Origin: Anaeramoeba flamelloides
Taxonomy: Eukaryota > Metamonada > Anaeramoebidae
DNA: 64,000 nt
Reading direction: 5' to 3'
Assembly (NCBI GenBank): GCA_027625915.1
Contig: JANTQA010000023.1
Span: 7,936,001-8,000,000, forward strand
Of this stretch, positions 43,820-55,058 are shown piece by piece. Both the position numbers and the translations under genes were made by a program. The notes beneath the pieces were generated by a model, which was not told where the DNA came from, ran no database searches, and saw only the letters and a list, made by a program, of their open reading frames with translations. Every line of letters starts with the position of its first letter. Within the stretch, counting starts at the first letter, position 1.

Positions 43820-45535
43820 ATGTCACAAGTTCAACTTACAAGTCAACAAAAAAAGATCTTGAAAAAGAAAATCCGAGCAAAACTGAAAAGATTAAAAAGA
43901 AGAGAAAGAAAAAAACAAAGACGCAAAAAAGCAACGATCACAGCCCAAAAAAAAGAAGAAATAAAAAAAGAAATTACAAAGGTGTCTGATGAATATGAAG
44001 TCTCTCCACTTCAAGACAGTTTAGTGAACAACCCAGAATTTAGCAACTTGGTTCAAAAATTTGATCCCAATTTGCAAGAGGAAAATTCAAATGAATTTGA
44101 ATCTGAAAAAATGAAAAATGGGAACGGAGAGAACAACAATGGGGAAAACGGCTCTGGCTCTGAGTATTCTGATGAGGAAGACATTCGGTTGTCAAGAAAA
44201 AAACTCAAAAAATTGAATCGGCTCACGGTGTCGCAATTAAAGCAATTAGTACGCAAGCCGGAGGTTGTTGAATTACACGATCCAAATTCAAGCGATCCAA
44301 GACTCTTAATCTATTTAAAGTCGTATAGGAACACTGTTCCCGTTCCGAGGCATTGGTCAAGCAAGTCAAGGTACTTGCATGGCAAGAGGGGCTTTTTAAA
44401 AGATGTGTACAAATTGCCACACTTTGTCGAGAAGACGGGGATCTCCAAAATCCGCACTGCCCTGATTGAGCAGGACGAAGAAAAGTCTTCCAAAAGGAAA
44501 CAAAGGGAGCAAGTGATGCCCAAAATGAAGAGAATGGAAATCGATTACAAAATACTGTATGACGCCTTTTTCAAATACCAAACAAAGCCAAGCATGACTG
44601 AATTTGGGAATTTGTACTACGAAAAAAAGGAATTGGAAATGAAATTTAAAGGAAAGCAACCCGGGCTAATTGGCGAAAGACTAAAAGAGGCCCTAGGAAT
44701 TCCCGAGGGCGCGCCGCCACCATGGTTGATCGCCCAACAGAAATACGGGCCTCCGCCGTCCTATAAAAATTTACGAATTCCTGGTCTCAACGCACCCATC
44801 CCACCGAATGCCAAATATGGTTACCAAAGAGGCGGGTGGGGTATGCTGCCCGTTGACGGACTTGGGAAACCCATTTACGGGAAGGCCTTCCAGCAAATCG
44901 ATCTAACAAAAATTCGAATGTATGATCATGAAATCGATCGAAACAATTGGGGAGAACTGGAAGAAGAAGTTTATGAAAGCGAAGAGGAATCAGAAGAAGA
45001 AGAGGAATCAGAAGAGGGAAAATCAGATCTTGATGACGAAGGCGAGTTCGACGAAGATCAATTAGACCACGAATTAGAGTCCAGAATCCAAATTGAAAAC
45101 GAGAATATAAATAGCCTATTGCAGCCTGGACAAATGATGTCGGGTATTTCTTCCACAATACCTGCAGGGTTCCAAACACCAATGATGATGCAGCTGAGAA
45201 AAGACCAAGAGAAGACTCCCCAGGCTTCTTCTTCGAATTCTCAAGACAACATGAAACTATTTACAGTAATTGATAAAGTCGATACCTCGCAAAAGGGCAA
45301 TATAATGGGCACAGAATTTTTATACGATTTGAGTAATATCACAAACACAAATGTTAATAATCCTAACGTTTTGAATTTACAGAATAATACTCAATTGACA
45401 AATTCATTAAATAAACAACAGTCATCACAAAAACAATCTTCAAATATTGTAATCAAAAATGATCAACAGCAAGAAAAAAAATCAAAGAAAAAGAAAAAGA
45501 AAAAGAAAAAAAGAAATTATGATTTTAAATTTTAA
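43820..45535 (+). CDS. SF3B2: Splicing factor 3B subunit 2 (SAP145)
   Basis: Single coding exon, 571 aa, start ATG 43820. The gene encodes the U2 snRNP SF3b subunit that contacts the branch-site region and SF3B4. Residues 1-50 are very basic and 60-120 acidic. The DUF382 domain spans about 135-262 (ELHDPNSSDPRLLIYLKSYR, PRHWSSKSRYLHGKRG). The PSP proline-rich domain spans about 275-332 (KQPGLIGERLKEALGI, GAPPPWLIAQQKYGPPPSY). It is followed by GGWGMLPVDGLGKPIYG, an acidic stretch, and the conserved tail SGISSTIPAGFQTP plus MGTEFLYDLSN. The end is a Lys run before NYDFKF. The N-terminal SAP domain of animal proteins is absent. A CTGTTTCAG just before the ATG could mark a 5' UTR intron. Confidence 0.95.
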   Translation: MSQVQLTSQQKKILKKKIRAKLKRLKRRERKKQRRKKATITAQKKEEIKKEITKVSDEYEVSPLQDSLVNNPEFSNLVQKFDPNLQEENSNEFESEKMKNGNGENNNGENGSGSEYSDEEDIRLSRKKLKKLNRLTVSQLKQLVRKPEVVELHDPNSSDPRLLIYLKSYRNTVPVPRHWSSKSRYLHGKRGFLKDVYKLPHFVEKTGISKIRTALIEQDEEKSSKRKQREQVMPKMKRMEIDYKILYDAFFKYQTKPSMTEFGNLYYEKKELEMKFKGKQPGLIGERLKEALGIPEGAPPPWLIAQQKYGPPPSYKNLRIPGLNAPIPPNAKYGYQRGGWGMLPVDGLGKPIYGKAFQQIDLTKIRMYDHEIDRNNWGELEEEVYESEEESEEEEESEEGKSDLDDEGEFDEDQLDHELESRIQIENENINSLLQPGQMMSGISSTIPAGFQTPMMMQLRKDQEKTPQASSSNSQDNMKLFTVIDKVDTSQKGNIMGTEFLYDLSNITNTNVNNPNVLNLQNNTQLTNSLNKQQSSQKQSSNIVIKNDQQQEKKSKKKKKKKKKRNYDFKF

Positions 45536-45849
45536 CACATAATTTTTTTTTTTTTGATTTTATTTTTTATTTTTATCTTTATCTTATCTTTACAATTTAA
45601 TATTATTATATATTATTATTATAAAAATAATAACCTTTTTTAGATTATTTTAAATTTAATATTTTCAAATTTATTTTACCTTTTTATTAATTGTTTTAAA
45701 ATTAAATGATCATGACTTTAACTAATCTTGACATTAGTGTAAATATGTAATGTTAAAAAACAAAGAGTTATTACAATTTTAGAGATAAATAAATAATTCT
45801 ATCTCTTTATTCAAATTTTGCTAATAGTAAAGATAATATAAACTCTATT
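45536..45849. other. Downstream flank of SF3B2
   Basis: About 310 bp with T-rich and TATTAT-rich sequence expected to hold the 3' end signals of SF3B2. No discrete element seen. Confidence 0.5.
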
Positions 45850-45998
45850 ATAAAATTTTGGAAACACAGAGAATCAAAAATTGAAAAAAAAAGAAAAAAA
45901 AAACAAATGAATAGTATTTGTCCAAAAGTATATAAAAGCAGCCTTAAGTTACAATGTATTTATATCTTTATAAGTAATATTGTTTATCCAAATAAAAG

Positions 45999-46032
<34 letters not shown>

Positions 46033-46394
46033 CCAAAAAATAAAAACCAGTGTGTCCAAAAGGATGTAAAGAGATGAACAAAAATTGTATTGGTAAATTG
46101 TTTAAAATCTCCAAACAAAAATATTAATCAATCAAATGATAAGATACCACGAACAATTGGGTATGAATTTTCTTTTTAACAAACCCAACATTCGTCTTCT
46201 ATCAACCATTGAAAAAAAAAAAAAAAAACAGATCTAACGAAACAGATTATTTAACTGGGAACCAAAGGAAACGAAAACAAAACAAAAACTACAAAAAATG
46301 AAATAGTTTGTAAAATCATAATTATTTTCAAATTGGATGTAAAGTGTGGTATTGCTATTCTTTCAACTGTTTAAAGTGTATGATTTTTTGGAAT
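45850..46394 (+). mobile_element. Mariner-like element E, copy E4, with TA expansion
   Basis: Matches E2 (AACCAGTGTGTCCAAAAGGA, AAACAAAACAAAAACTACAA) and carries an expanded (TA)n run at about 46003-46030 in its interior. Termini AAAATTTTGGAAACACAG and GATTTTTTGGAATTTTG. Confidence 0.6.
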
Positions 46395-46807
46395 TTTGTT
46401 TATGATTAAATTAATAAACTAATAATAATTTTAATCAAAAAATTGTTTGGTGAACACCAATATTTTAATTTTTTAAACCAAATCATTTTTCAAACAAAGT
46501 ATGGGTGTTCACCATACCCTTTTATATCGAAAATTTATTCATACTCAAAATTAACCAGGGTGTTTTGTTTACTATAACCAAAATTTGGATCAATGTACAG
46601 AACTTGTTATTTATCTCTAAAATGGTAAAAAATCTATTCTTTGCAACATATCATATTTACACTTGTGAAGGAAAAAACAAATTCTGAAAATTAAAGTTCG
46701 CCAAAGCCACGCATTGTATTCCAGTTATAAATCCTTTATATATCTTTTTTTCAAAAGTTATGATAATTTTATGTAATTAAGTTAAGATATCTTTTAAACT
46801 CATTAAC

Positions 46808-47238
46808 CGTTTGGGAAACAAAGTGAAACAAGAAAAAAAGTGAAACAAGGTTTTTAATTGGGAACATTACTGAAATTGGAAAGGAAGATCAATTAAAAAA
46901 AGAATAAATAAATAAAACAAGAAAATGAAGTATTCAACACAATAACAGTTTTCTTAATACTATCTTTTGGTATGGGTTTTTCTTTGATTAATCAATTATT
47001 AAAAATTTGTTCTAGAAATTGACTATTTTTGAGATCTTCAAAACCACTCAAACAATTTCGATAAATCATCAGATTTAAATTGTATTTGTTGGGTTGATTG
47101 AAAATAATTTAATGAGTTATTATTTAAAGATAATTGGTATTTTCATTTTATTGATTTTACTTTTCATTTTCAGTAATGTCCCCAATTAAAAACCGTGTTT
47201 CGCTTTTTTTCCTGTTTCACTTTTTTTCCAAAACAGTA
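46808..47238 (+). mobile_element. TIR element family C, copy C4
   Basis: The best-preserved copy. The left end has GTGAAACAAGGTTTTTAATT and GGGAACATTACTGAAA. The right end mirrors it with CAGTAATGTCCCCAATTAAA and ACCGTGTTTCGCTTTTTTTC. The end words AAAAAAAGTGAAAC occur twice in tandem at each terminus. Confidence 0.7.
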
Positions 47239-48887
47239 ATATTCAAATACCCATCTTTTTCAAAATTACTGACTTTGGAAAAAATCACCTATTTTTGGGT
47301 TATTTTTTTATTGAAATAAGTTACAATGAAGGAACTTTATGAACAACATTAAGAATGACAAAATAATACATTTAAAACAATTTGAAGAGAAAAAATCAGG
47401 GAATATCTATTTAAACTAAAATATGAAAAAAAATCAAAAATGAAGTAAAATATTCCAAAAACAAAAAAAAAATCATTTTTTCAATATAATCTAGTGATAT
47501 CTTTTGTAAGAAATTTTTTGATTTTATTTTAAAATTGAAAAATATGATTTTTTTAGACTATTCAAAAAAATAAATTAAAAAAATATCTCCACGAAGTCAA
47601 ATAAAAATTTCAAAAATTTTACAATTAAAAATGTAAAAATATTAATGAAAATTTTCATTTTTTTTTAGAATACCCATTAAAGATCTAATAAAGTGACAAA
47701 CATTTTTCTAAATTGTTCTGTTTAATAATGTTTATTATATGAGTGTAATTCAAAAATGCAAAATTTAGTGAATTTTTTTTACAAAATTTTTTCGAAATAA
47801 AGTGGTTTCAATAACCTATGTTTTTAACTTTGATTCATTACAAAAATTTAATACATCTAAAACTATTGGCCCTGGAAGAGATAAAAGATTCATATCAATT
47901 TGATGGGAATAGCAATATTTTAACAAAAAATAACTTTCTTTAAATAAATTTTAAAAAAGAATTATAAGGATACTGGAAGATTAAAATGTAATTTTTTGAC
48001 GAGAAAATGAGTAAAATCTCAAATTTTGAATTTTAATAAAAAATCATTTTACAATATGAAAATCTGAAAATTTTACGAAATGTGTAAAACAAAAGGTTTT
48101 AATATTATTGGGCTATTTTCATTAATTAAAGATCTAACCTCAAAAGTCACTTTAAATCTTAACCAAATGTCTATGGGTATCTTCCGATCTTCAAAAACAA
48201 ATCCGAAAAAAAAAACAATGAGTTAAATTTTTGTAATGGTTTAAATGTTGTCAAAATATGTTATTTTCCCTAGTGTGTTGTATTAATAATTTATTTTAAT
48301 GTTTTTCGAAAAAAAGAACTTTGTCTTTTGATCCAAAATCTTCTTTTTAATTTTTAAAAAGGGTTGATCACGAAAAAAGATTTTTGGATAATGTAAAAAA
48401 ACAATAAAGAAATTATAAATTGAAAAACTACAAACGAATTACAAAAGTACATGCTTTTTTTTGTAAACCAAGTAGTTGTTATTATTTGAATGTACCTTGT
48501 TATTATCACTTTTTTTCCAAACTTATAAATATAAATATTTTTCTTGTTGTATGTAATTATGGCTTTCTGTTTACATTTTTTGTATTAAAATAAAACCCTC
48601 TTAATTTTTTATATGATGTTGTGTGACTTTGAAAATCTTTCGTTGGTATTTTGAGTCTCAGAATTAAGACTGTTCTGACTTCAGACAATTAAATGAGATA
48701 AAATTATTTAGTGATTTTTGATTCGAAAAATTGAGTTGAACAAAAATCCTCAAAAGTAAGAATAGTCCAAAAAGTAATTATTCATTTACCAACACATGGT
48801 TTATCTTACACGAGACCTTTATGAGAAACAATTGGGTTGAAAAAAATTTCTAGTTTGTTTTTCATTTTTTCTAAAAATTACTTTAAA
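47239..48887. other. Spacer upstream of the MIT-domain gene
   Basis: 1.65 kb of A/T-rich DNA. A weak repeated word (TTAAAGATCTAA near 47677 and 48129) is the only structure seen. No gene supported. Confidence 0.5.
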
Positions 48888-49778
48888 ATGAATTTTTTAC
48901 AACAAAAAAACCAGCACTTAGAGCTCTATGAATTATTCAAAACGAAAGGGACTATAAGTGAAGAATCAAAAGTATTAGTCGAAGCAAAGACACATTATGT
49001 GAAAGCTGTCGAACATTTAATAATGGCAATCCAACTGGAAACTGATCAAAACAAAAAGAAAATTTATGAAGAAAGAGCCAAAATCATTTTAAGTCACACC
49101 GAACGAATCAAACAAAGAATCGAGAAAAACAAACCCAAAACAATTACCACAACAAAAACAGTTTTTAAAATAAATAATCTGAAGAAAGAAAAAAAAATGG
49201 AAACAAGACTCTCAAAAATCCGAGAGAATGCATATATAAACAGCAAGGTTCTTGGAAAACCAATCGATCGTTGTCAAAAAACCCCAAACAAAAAACAAAA
49301 AAAACAAAAAAAACAAAAAAAACAAAAAAAATCAAAAGTTCAAAAAAACCAGAAAATAAACAAGCACACGAGTTATTCCCAACCTCAAATTCAGGGTAAT
49401 AATAATTATAATTACCAATACCAACAACTAAGGCAGCAACAACCACAACAACAATTACAACAACAGCAGTATTACAAACAGCAGCAGCAGCAGCAACAAC
49501 AGCAAATGTTATTTAATCAAACGAACCAGAATCAAAAGTTCAACAATCAAACTTATTTCCCACAAAACCAAAATATGAATACTCTGAAAAATAATTCTAA
49601 TCAGTCAGCCGAAATAAGTCACCATAACAATAGTAATTTTAATTATAATTTTTCAGGGCAAAGTAACAGCCATACTTTGAATAATAACCAGCCACTCATT
49701 CCCTCCTTCCAAAATCCTTACCAACAAGATCAGAAATCAAATGTGGGCAAATTCAATAAATATAATTCTTTCAATTGA
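48888..49778 (+). CDS. MIT-like domain protein with poly-Q/N tail
   Basis: Intronless, 296 aa. ATG 48888 (MNFLQQKNQHLELYELF) is chosen because the frame upstream opens only with TTG. Residues about 27-80 fit a three-helix MIT domain (EAKTHYVKAVEHLIMAIQLE, then KIYEERAKIILSHTERIKQR). In ESCRT-related proteins MIT domains bind ESCRT-III tails. The middle (about 125-160) is Lys/Gln-rich (KKQKKQKKQKK), and residues about 170-220 are poly-Gln with Asn. The C-terminal third is Asn/Gln-rich and prion-like. There is no AAA ATPase, kinase or protease domain, so it may be an adaptor. The MIT call is by pattern and needs a profile search. Confidence 0.7.
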   Translation: MNFLQQKNQHLELYELFKTKGTISEESKVLVEAKTHYVKAVEHLIMAIQLETDQNKKKIYEERAKIILSHTERIKQRIEKNKPKTITTTKTVFKINNLKKEKKMETRLSKIRENAYINSKVLGKPIDRCQKTPNKKQKKQKKQKKQKKSKVQKNQKINKHTSYSQPQIQGNNNYNYQYQQLRQQQPQQQLQQQQYYKQQQQQQQQQMLFNQTNQNQKFNNQTYFPQNQNMNTLKNNSNQSAEISHHNNSNFNYNFSGQSNSHTLNNNQPLIPSFQNPYQQDQKSNVGKFNKYNSFN

Positions 49779-50224
49779 AAGAATACTAAAAACTTCATTA
49801 TTCCTCAAAAATTCAAGGAAAAAAAAAAAAAAAAAAATACAATCACTGTCTATTGTGTGTTTGAAAAAGATTTGATTTTTTTTTTTAAAAGTTATTGAAA
49901 TTATCGTTTAAAAAAAGAGCGACCAAAAAAGTTGTTAATAGATCTCTAAAAATAGGTCTATTGAATTTTTTCGTCAATTTATGAGAGATATTTGAAAACT
50001 TTTTTGTCACACTTTTTTAAAATGAATTTAACATACTGATATATATGCTCAATTCCCTTTTTTTTTCTGAAACAACTTCATAAATGTATTCAAAATTAAT
50101 ATTTACAAAATTTTATTTAATACTTTTTTGAAGAAAAGATTAATTAATTGTTGTATTTTATTTGTTTTTTTAAAATATAAATTTTTTTTTTTTTTTCTTT
50201 TCTTCCCCTTTAAAAAGTTAATTC
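49779..50224. other. Downstream flank of the MIT-domain gene
   Basis: About 445 bp of A/T-rich sequence with long A and T runs. Nothing recognised. Confidence 0.5.
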
Positions 50225-51060
50225 TAAAATTTCACCTGTTTGCAGCTAGGTTTGTTTTTTTTAGATGTTTTGAAATCTAAAGAAAATTTAGTTTATAATC
50301 TATTTTTTTTTTAAATTCTGAAAAAGCTAGACACTTGAAGGCACGTCTACGATACTTCCCGATACAATAATTTGAATTAGAGATTTTTGGGGTGGAACGA
50401 GAGCTCGTTATTTCTCTCAAGAACCATTGGTACTATAAATAGAGAGATGAATTATTCCAATTCTTTTATTTATTTATTCTGAGTAGGGAGTAATCAAAGA
50501 AAATTTACTAAATAAAAAAGAGAAGAAGAAAAATAATTAAAATATTAAAGTAAAAAAATATTATATCATTTACATGACCAAATTAAAAATTATCCACTTT
50601 TGTTAGGTTTTCCAGGATTAGAAAGAATTGAGTAAAATCAAATTGATTTTACTAAATTATTTCAAACCCGGGAAAACCGCTGTTAACTTTTTTTTAATTT
50701 GAGAAATAAAAAGAAAATTTCAGAAATTTTCTTTTAATTTCTTAAATTCAAAAAAAGCGCCGTTAGGTTTTCTTGAGTTTTCTATTTATTTGAAAAATCG
50801 ATAGATTTTATAAATAAAATAGAAAACACCAAGAAAACCTAGGCACTCTACGGCACTTGACGACACTTCTCCTAAAACAGGAGGAGTAGAAACCCCGTAG
50901 AAAGATTATCAACAATAAATAAGATTCCACAAACAGTGACTAATAAATTGGTATTCCACTGTCGTTAGGTTTTTTTCAATTTAAAAGAGTGGAGTAATAT
51001 CTTTGATTTTGCTCAATTTTTTTGAATTAAAAAAAATCTAGACACGACTCCGTAAAGTGG
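50225..51060. repeat. Family G composite, largest copy
   Basis: Contains three GGCAC-type words (near 50335, 50842 and 51045), AGGTTTTCTTGAGTTTTCTA facing AATAGAAAACACCAAGAAAA, and several GAATTGAGTAAAAT / TTTTACTAAATTATTT inverted modules. Interpreted as several G units inserted near one another. Confidence 0.5.
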
Positions 51061-51463
51061 GGCACTATGTACCTGAATTTTTATATATTTTTTTACTGTT
51101 TTAGGAATTTTTTATTTTCTATTTTTTTATTTTCATTTTTTCATTATTACCTGAAGTTTTCTAACCATAAGTGCTTTGATGAAAAATTCCCGACAAGAAC
51201 AATAAATTTCGTAATTTTGAAAAGCCAGATTAAAGATTTTTTGAGTATTTTTCCTAAGGATAACATTTTTATATAAGTTCTTTTCTAAAATTTTTGCTAA
51301 TTTTTTTTTCCATTTGATTCTGATAAATTTATATCTTTAACAATACCAAATAAAATGATTTATATTTTCATAATAGAGAGTACAATAATCAGATTATTTA
51401 CATTTTTCCTTTTTTTAAATGTAATTATTCCAATTCTTGATTCGGGTTCAGTTTTTATCAACC

Positions 51464-51905
51464 CTGTGATCAAAATAATGTATGTAAACGACAATAATCT
51501 GTGTTTCAAAATATAATCCGTTCTTTTTTTTCTTTTTGTTTCAATGAAACATCCAATTTACTTACCAAATAGTATACCGAAGTTCAATCAATTTTGAAAG
51601 CAAACCCCTGGATATTTTAAGTAAAAATTAAATTAGGAATTGAAAATAGTTGAAAATTTTCCTGTAAATTTCTCAATTTTTTTGAATTTTTTTGGTTTTT
51701 TTGATGATATATAAATTATCTCTATTTTTTGAGATAAATTTTCCAATTTTTACCTATATTTTTAGGATTTCTTTTTAAATTTTAGAACTTTAATGAAGCC
51801 AGTACTCTATTTAATTCCGGTTTATTGTTGATTTCTTGGATTCATTCGATGTATAGGTCTTCGATAATAAAAAAAAAAAATCTCACTTTTTATTTTGAAT
51901 AACAG
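51464..51905 (-). mobile_element. Mariner-like element D, copy D2
   Basis: Reverse complement of D1: CTGTGATCAAAATAATGTAT at one end and TTTTTATTTTGAATAACAG at the other. Interior words such as AAATTTCTCAATTTTTTTGA and TTTTGAGATAAATTTTCCAA mirror D1. Confidence 0.6.
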
Positions 51906-51929
51906 ATTAAACTTTTTTTGTAAGCTTTA

Positions 51930-52130
51930 TTTTAACAATAGTAGTTGAGACTTTACGGTAGATATTATTAGAACAACACCATTTTTTTTCAAAATATGTT
52001 GATCGTCCTGAATTATCAGAAAAATAAATGAGTATTCTATAGATTCCTCCACTTTAGTAAACTTCAGGCGGATTTCTTCAAAAGTTAATAAAAAAATTGA
52101 AAAGTTTGAAAAAGGATTTGCTTTCAATTT
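51930..52130 (-). mobile_element. Fragment of MITE B
   Basis: In reverse orientation it reads AGTTTACTAAAGTGGAGG, then ATCTATAGAATACTCATTTA and GATCAACATATTTTGAAAAA, matching the B interior. It accounts for an otherwise tempting 66-codon ORF. Confidence 0.45.
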
Positions 52131-52772
52131 TCCTTATTAGTTTAATTTCACCCTAGAGTAACAATCAATAATCTTGTTGTTGACTTTTTTATGTCTGGAA
52201 TTTTTTTCATTATTTATCGAATTATAAAACTTTTCATATTCTCTTTTTATGTCGAGATATATCTACCTCATTAAAAAAAATGATTGTTTATGTTTCTATT
52301 ACATGATTGAAGAAATAATATGAAGTTACAGTTCTTCAAACCTAACTACTTGAGTTTATGATTTACATTTTTAAGATTTTCAATCGTTGATTTCTGTTAT
52401 TCTTCTAATTCTTAATTTGTCAAGTGAAGGAAGAGTATTTGATCAATTAGGTGCTTTGAGCAGTATTAGTCTATATATGGTTTGGTATTAATTGAAAGTA
52501 GGAGAGGAAACCTTTTTAAAACAATTTTTCTGATATTCGTTAAATGTCTCCGTGAAAATTAAAAAAAAAAATTTATAGCCGTTATTTTGCGAACAATTAA
52601 CAAATTAATAAATAAATAAATTTAAATCTTATTCAAAATAAACCCAACTATTCGAATTTTTCATATCCGAATCTAATTTGTAATTCCTTTTTCAATCTTC
52701 AAAAAGAAATTAACTTTTTGAAAATCATTTTTTTTTAAATAAAAAATAAATCAAAAACTAATAAATTTTAAT
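52131..52772. other. Spacer upstream of UBE2C
   Basis: About 640 bp that should include the UBE2C promoter. No element or motif recognised. Confidence 0.5.
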
Positions 52773-53450
52773 ATGATGTTCTCAAATTTTCCTACTACAA
52801 CAACAACAAGTACTACAAAACCAACACAAACAACAAACAACACATTTTCCTCCTCACAAAATGTAACTAAAAGGTAAATACTCAATAATTTCAATCTATT
52901 TTTTGTTAATCTCAACGATCACAACAACTTTCTCCTTTTCTTATCTTGTTAAAACTTCAAAAACTTTTTTTTTTTACATCCTCAAATCCAAAATATTTAA
53001 AATAATCAATAACAAATTAGACTTCAAATGGAATTAATGAAAATGATGAGTAGCAAAATTCCAGGTGTTTCTGCATTTCCAAATGGTTCTAATATGACCA
53101 ATTGGATCGCAACAATTGAAGGCAAAGAGGGGATCTATGAAGGTCTACGATATAAATTAAATATTCAATTTGGAAATGACTATCCTTATAAGGCACCAAC
53201 TGTTACCTTTGTCACGCCATGTTTCCATCCAAATGTGGATTTAGCTGGGAACATCTGCCTTGATATCTTGAAAGACCAATGGAGTGCTTCTTATAATATA
53301 CCTACCATTTTAATGTCGATCCAATCTTTGTTAAATGATCCAAATACTTCTTCTCCTTTGAATGTGGATGCCTCAAATTTGTGGGAAAATCAAGAAGAAT
53401 ACAAAAAAGTCTTATTATCAAAATATAAACAAGCTACTTTAAAAAAATAA
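52773..53450 (+). CDS. UBE2C: Ubiquitin-conjugating enzyme E2 C (UBE2C/UbcH10 type)
   Basis: Exons 52773-52873 and 53021-53450, intron 147 bp, 176 aa. The junction AAAAG|A rebuilds VTKRLQMELMKMM, the first helix of the fold. Exon 1 encodes a Thr/Ser/Asn-rich N-terminal extension of about 30 residues. The UBC core has YPYKAPTVTFVTPCFHPNVD and the active-site Cys113 in GNICLDILKDQWSA, followed by SIQSLLNDPNTSSPLN. The match to UBE2C is strong (LRYKL, TPC-HPNVD, GNI-LDILK-WSA). In animals and fungi this E2 works with the anaphase-promoting complex to start ubiquitin chains on cyclins; the N-terminal extension regulates it. The length is close to human (179 aa). The paired extension and core suggest the gene is complete and functional. 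Confidence 0.93.
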
Positions 53451-53752
53451 ATTGAAATTTTTCGATTTGACTTTATTATTCTTTTTTTCTTTTTCTTTTG
53501 TTTTGATTCATTTTTTAATATTTTGAGGAAAAAATGGGCAAATGGACCTGAAAAGTTTTTTTTGAAAGGAATAAATTTATTCTGAAGCAAATGAAAAATA
53601 GGATCTTAATTATTTCTCTAACTATGCAAGATAGACAGAAAATACAAAATATTTTAGTACTTTCAATTTAGTTGTCAAAATGTCGACACTTTGATCTAAA
53701 AGTTAATGATAACTACTGTTCTTACAATAATACTTGCCAACTTTTTTAAAAC

Positions 53753-54330
53753 CTGTTTCAAAATAAAACGCAATATTTCTTTTTTTCAAGAAAAACTACA
53801 CATTAAATGATCAACATAAACAAACAATAAACAATAAAAACTATTTGTTGCAAAATAAATTCAACAAAATTTTCACTCAGCTTTCCAAAAAAGAATTTGA
53901 AAATTATATAACATTACAAATTAAAAAATCTATTTAAATTATTAATTTTTACTTTAACAGGTTGTCTTGATAAATTTATTTCATTTTAGGGCATTTTTTT
54001 TTGGGAAAGCTGAATGAAAATATTTATTTTTTTGTTTTATACAATTAAGTATAAATATGATATTGGTTTCTTAAAGATTACTTATGATAAAAGAATTGCG
54101 AAAAATGAAGGATCAAATTAGAAAATTTTGCTCCAAAAAAAAAATTTAAATTTTTATCGAAAATTTTATTCTTCAAAAAAAATTTGGAATAATAAAAATT
54201 GCGACAATTATTAAAAATTATAAACAAATTCAAATAATAATCTTCATTTTACTGAAAATCTCAAGGGAATTAACACTAAAAATTGATTTTACCATGAGTA
54301 TGCGACTTTATGTGTTTTATTAGATGATAC
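53753..54330 (+). mobile_element. Mariner-like element D, copy D3, eroded
   Basis: Left end CCTGTTTCAAAATAAAACGC. The later interior matches D1 (GGTTTCTTAAAGATTACT, AAAATGAAGGATCAAATTAG, TTTACTGAAAATCTCAAG). It is interrupted by a small palindromic element at 53868-54033. Confidence 0.5.
53868..54033. mobile_element. Small palindromic element M nested in D3
   Basis: About 165 bp. The left end TTTTCACTCAGCTTTCCAAA is mirrored by TTTGGGAAAGCTGAATGAAA. Single copy in the window and non-coding. Confidence 0.5.
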
Positions 54331-54577
54331 ATTAGAAAAATGAGAAAATAAAATGAGTTTTATTTACAATATTTGTTTTAGGTTCTTGAGAAATTTTTTT
54401 TACTAGCTGTATATTTGAAATTTACTAACCACTTCTCTGAACAAATTCATATTATATTATACAAAAGTCAATTATTTATGTTATTTGGTGTTTTTAGTAT
54501 CTTATAACTAAAACATTCATTTAAATCTTTTCAAAAATCATCATTTTCTTTTTTTCAATTTTTATATATTTTCATTA

Positions 54578-55058
54578 GTATTGAAAAAAATACTGAACAT
54601 GAAAATTATCCCGATAAGATTTTTTTATTGGTAATATTGGGGAAATTGTTGTGTAATTCCGTTAATTAAAAACAAAATCCTATTTTAAAAGAAAATATTT
54701 TTTTTTAAGAACTAAATAATACCAACTAAAAGTTCATTAAAGTGGAGCTACTCTATAGAATTCACATTTTAATGATTTGATAACTGTAACCAGATCTACT
54801 TATTTCAAAAAAAATATGAGTCTTATAGAGATCTGTTATGAATTTGAAAAATGATAATTTTTATTCTTCTTTTTTATTGATTGAATGGCGTTTTGAACAA
54901 GTGTAATTTAATTAATCACCAGTCTAATAAGTGTATAGTTTTGATTTACAAACTTTGATTCTTCAATAAAAGAAATAATTTGCAATAACACAACAATTTC
55001 CCCAATATTCACAATTAAAAATCATATCTGGGATTATTTACACGTGGGAAAATTATTA
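54578..55058 (+). mobile_element. TIR MITE family B, copy B3
   Basis: Diverged copy: left AAAATTATCCCGATAAGATT, right AAAAATCATATCTGGGATTA. The interior has GAATGGCGTTTTGAACAAGT and TGAAAAATGATAATTTTTAT. Confidence 0.6.

Noticed and set aside
44053-45182. Minus-strand ORFs up to 131 codons under SF3B2
   Set aside because: Antisense to highly conserved SF3B2 domains, with no independent family signal.
51927-52127. 66-codon minus-strand ORF with a normal-looking start
   Set aside because: Its sequence matches the interior of MITE B in reverse, so it is a repeat fragment.
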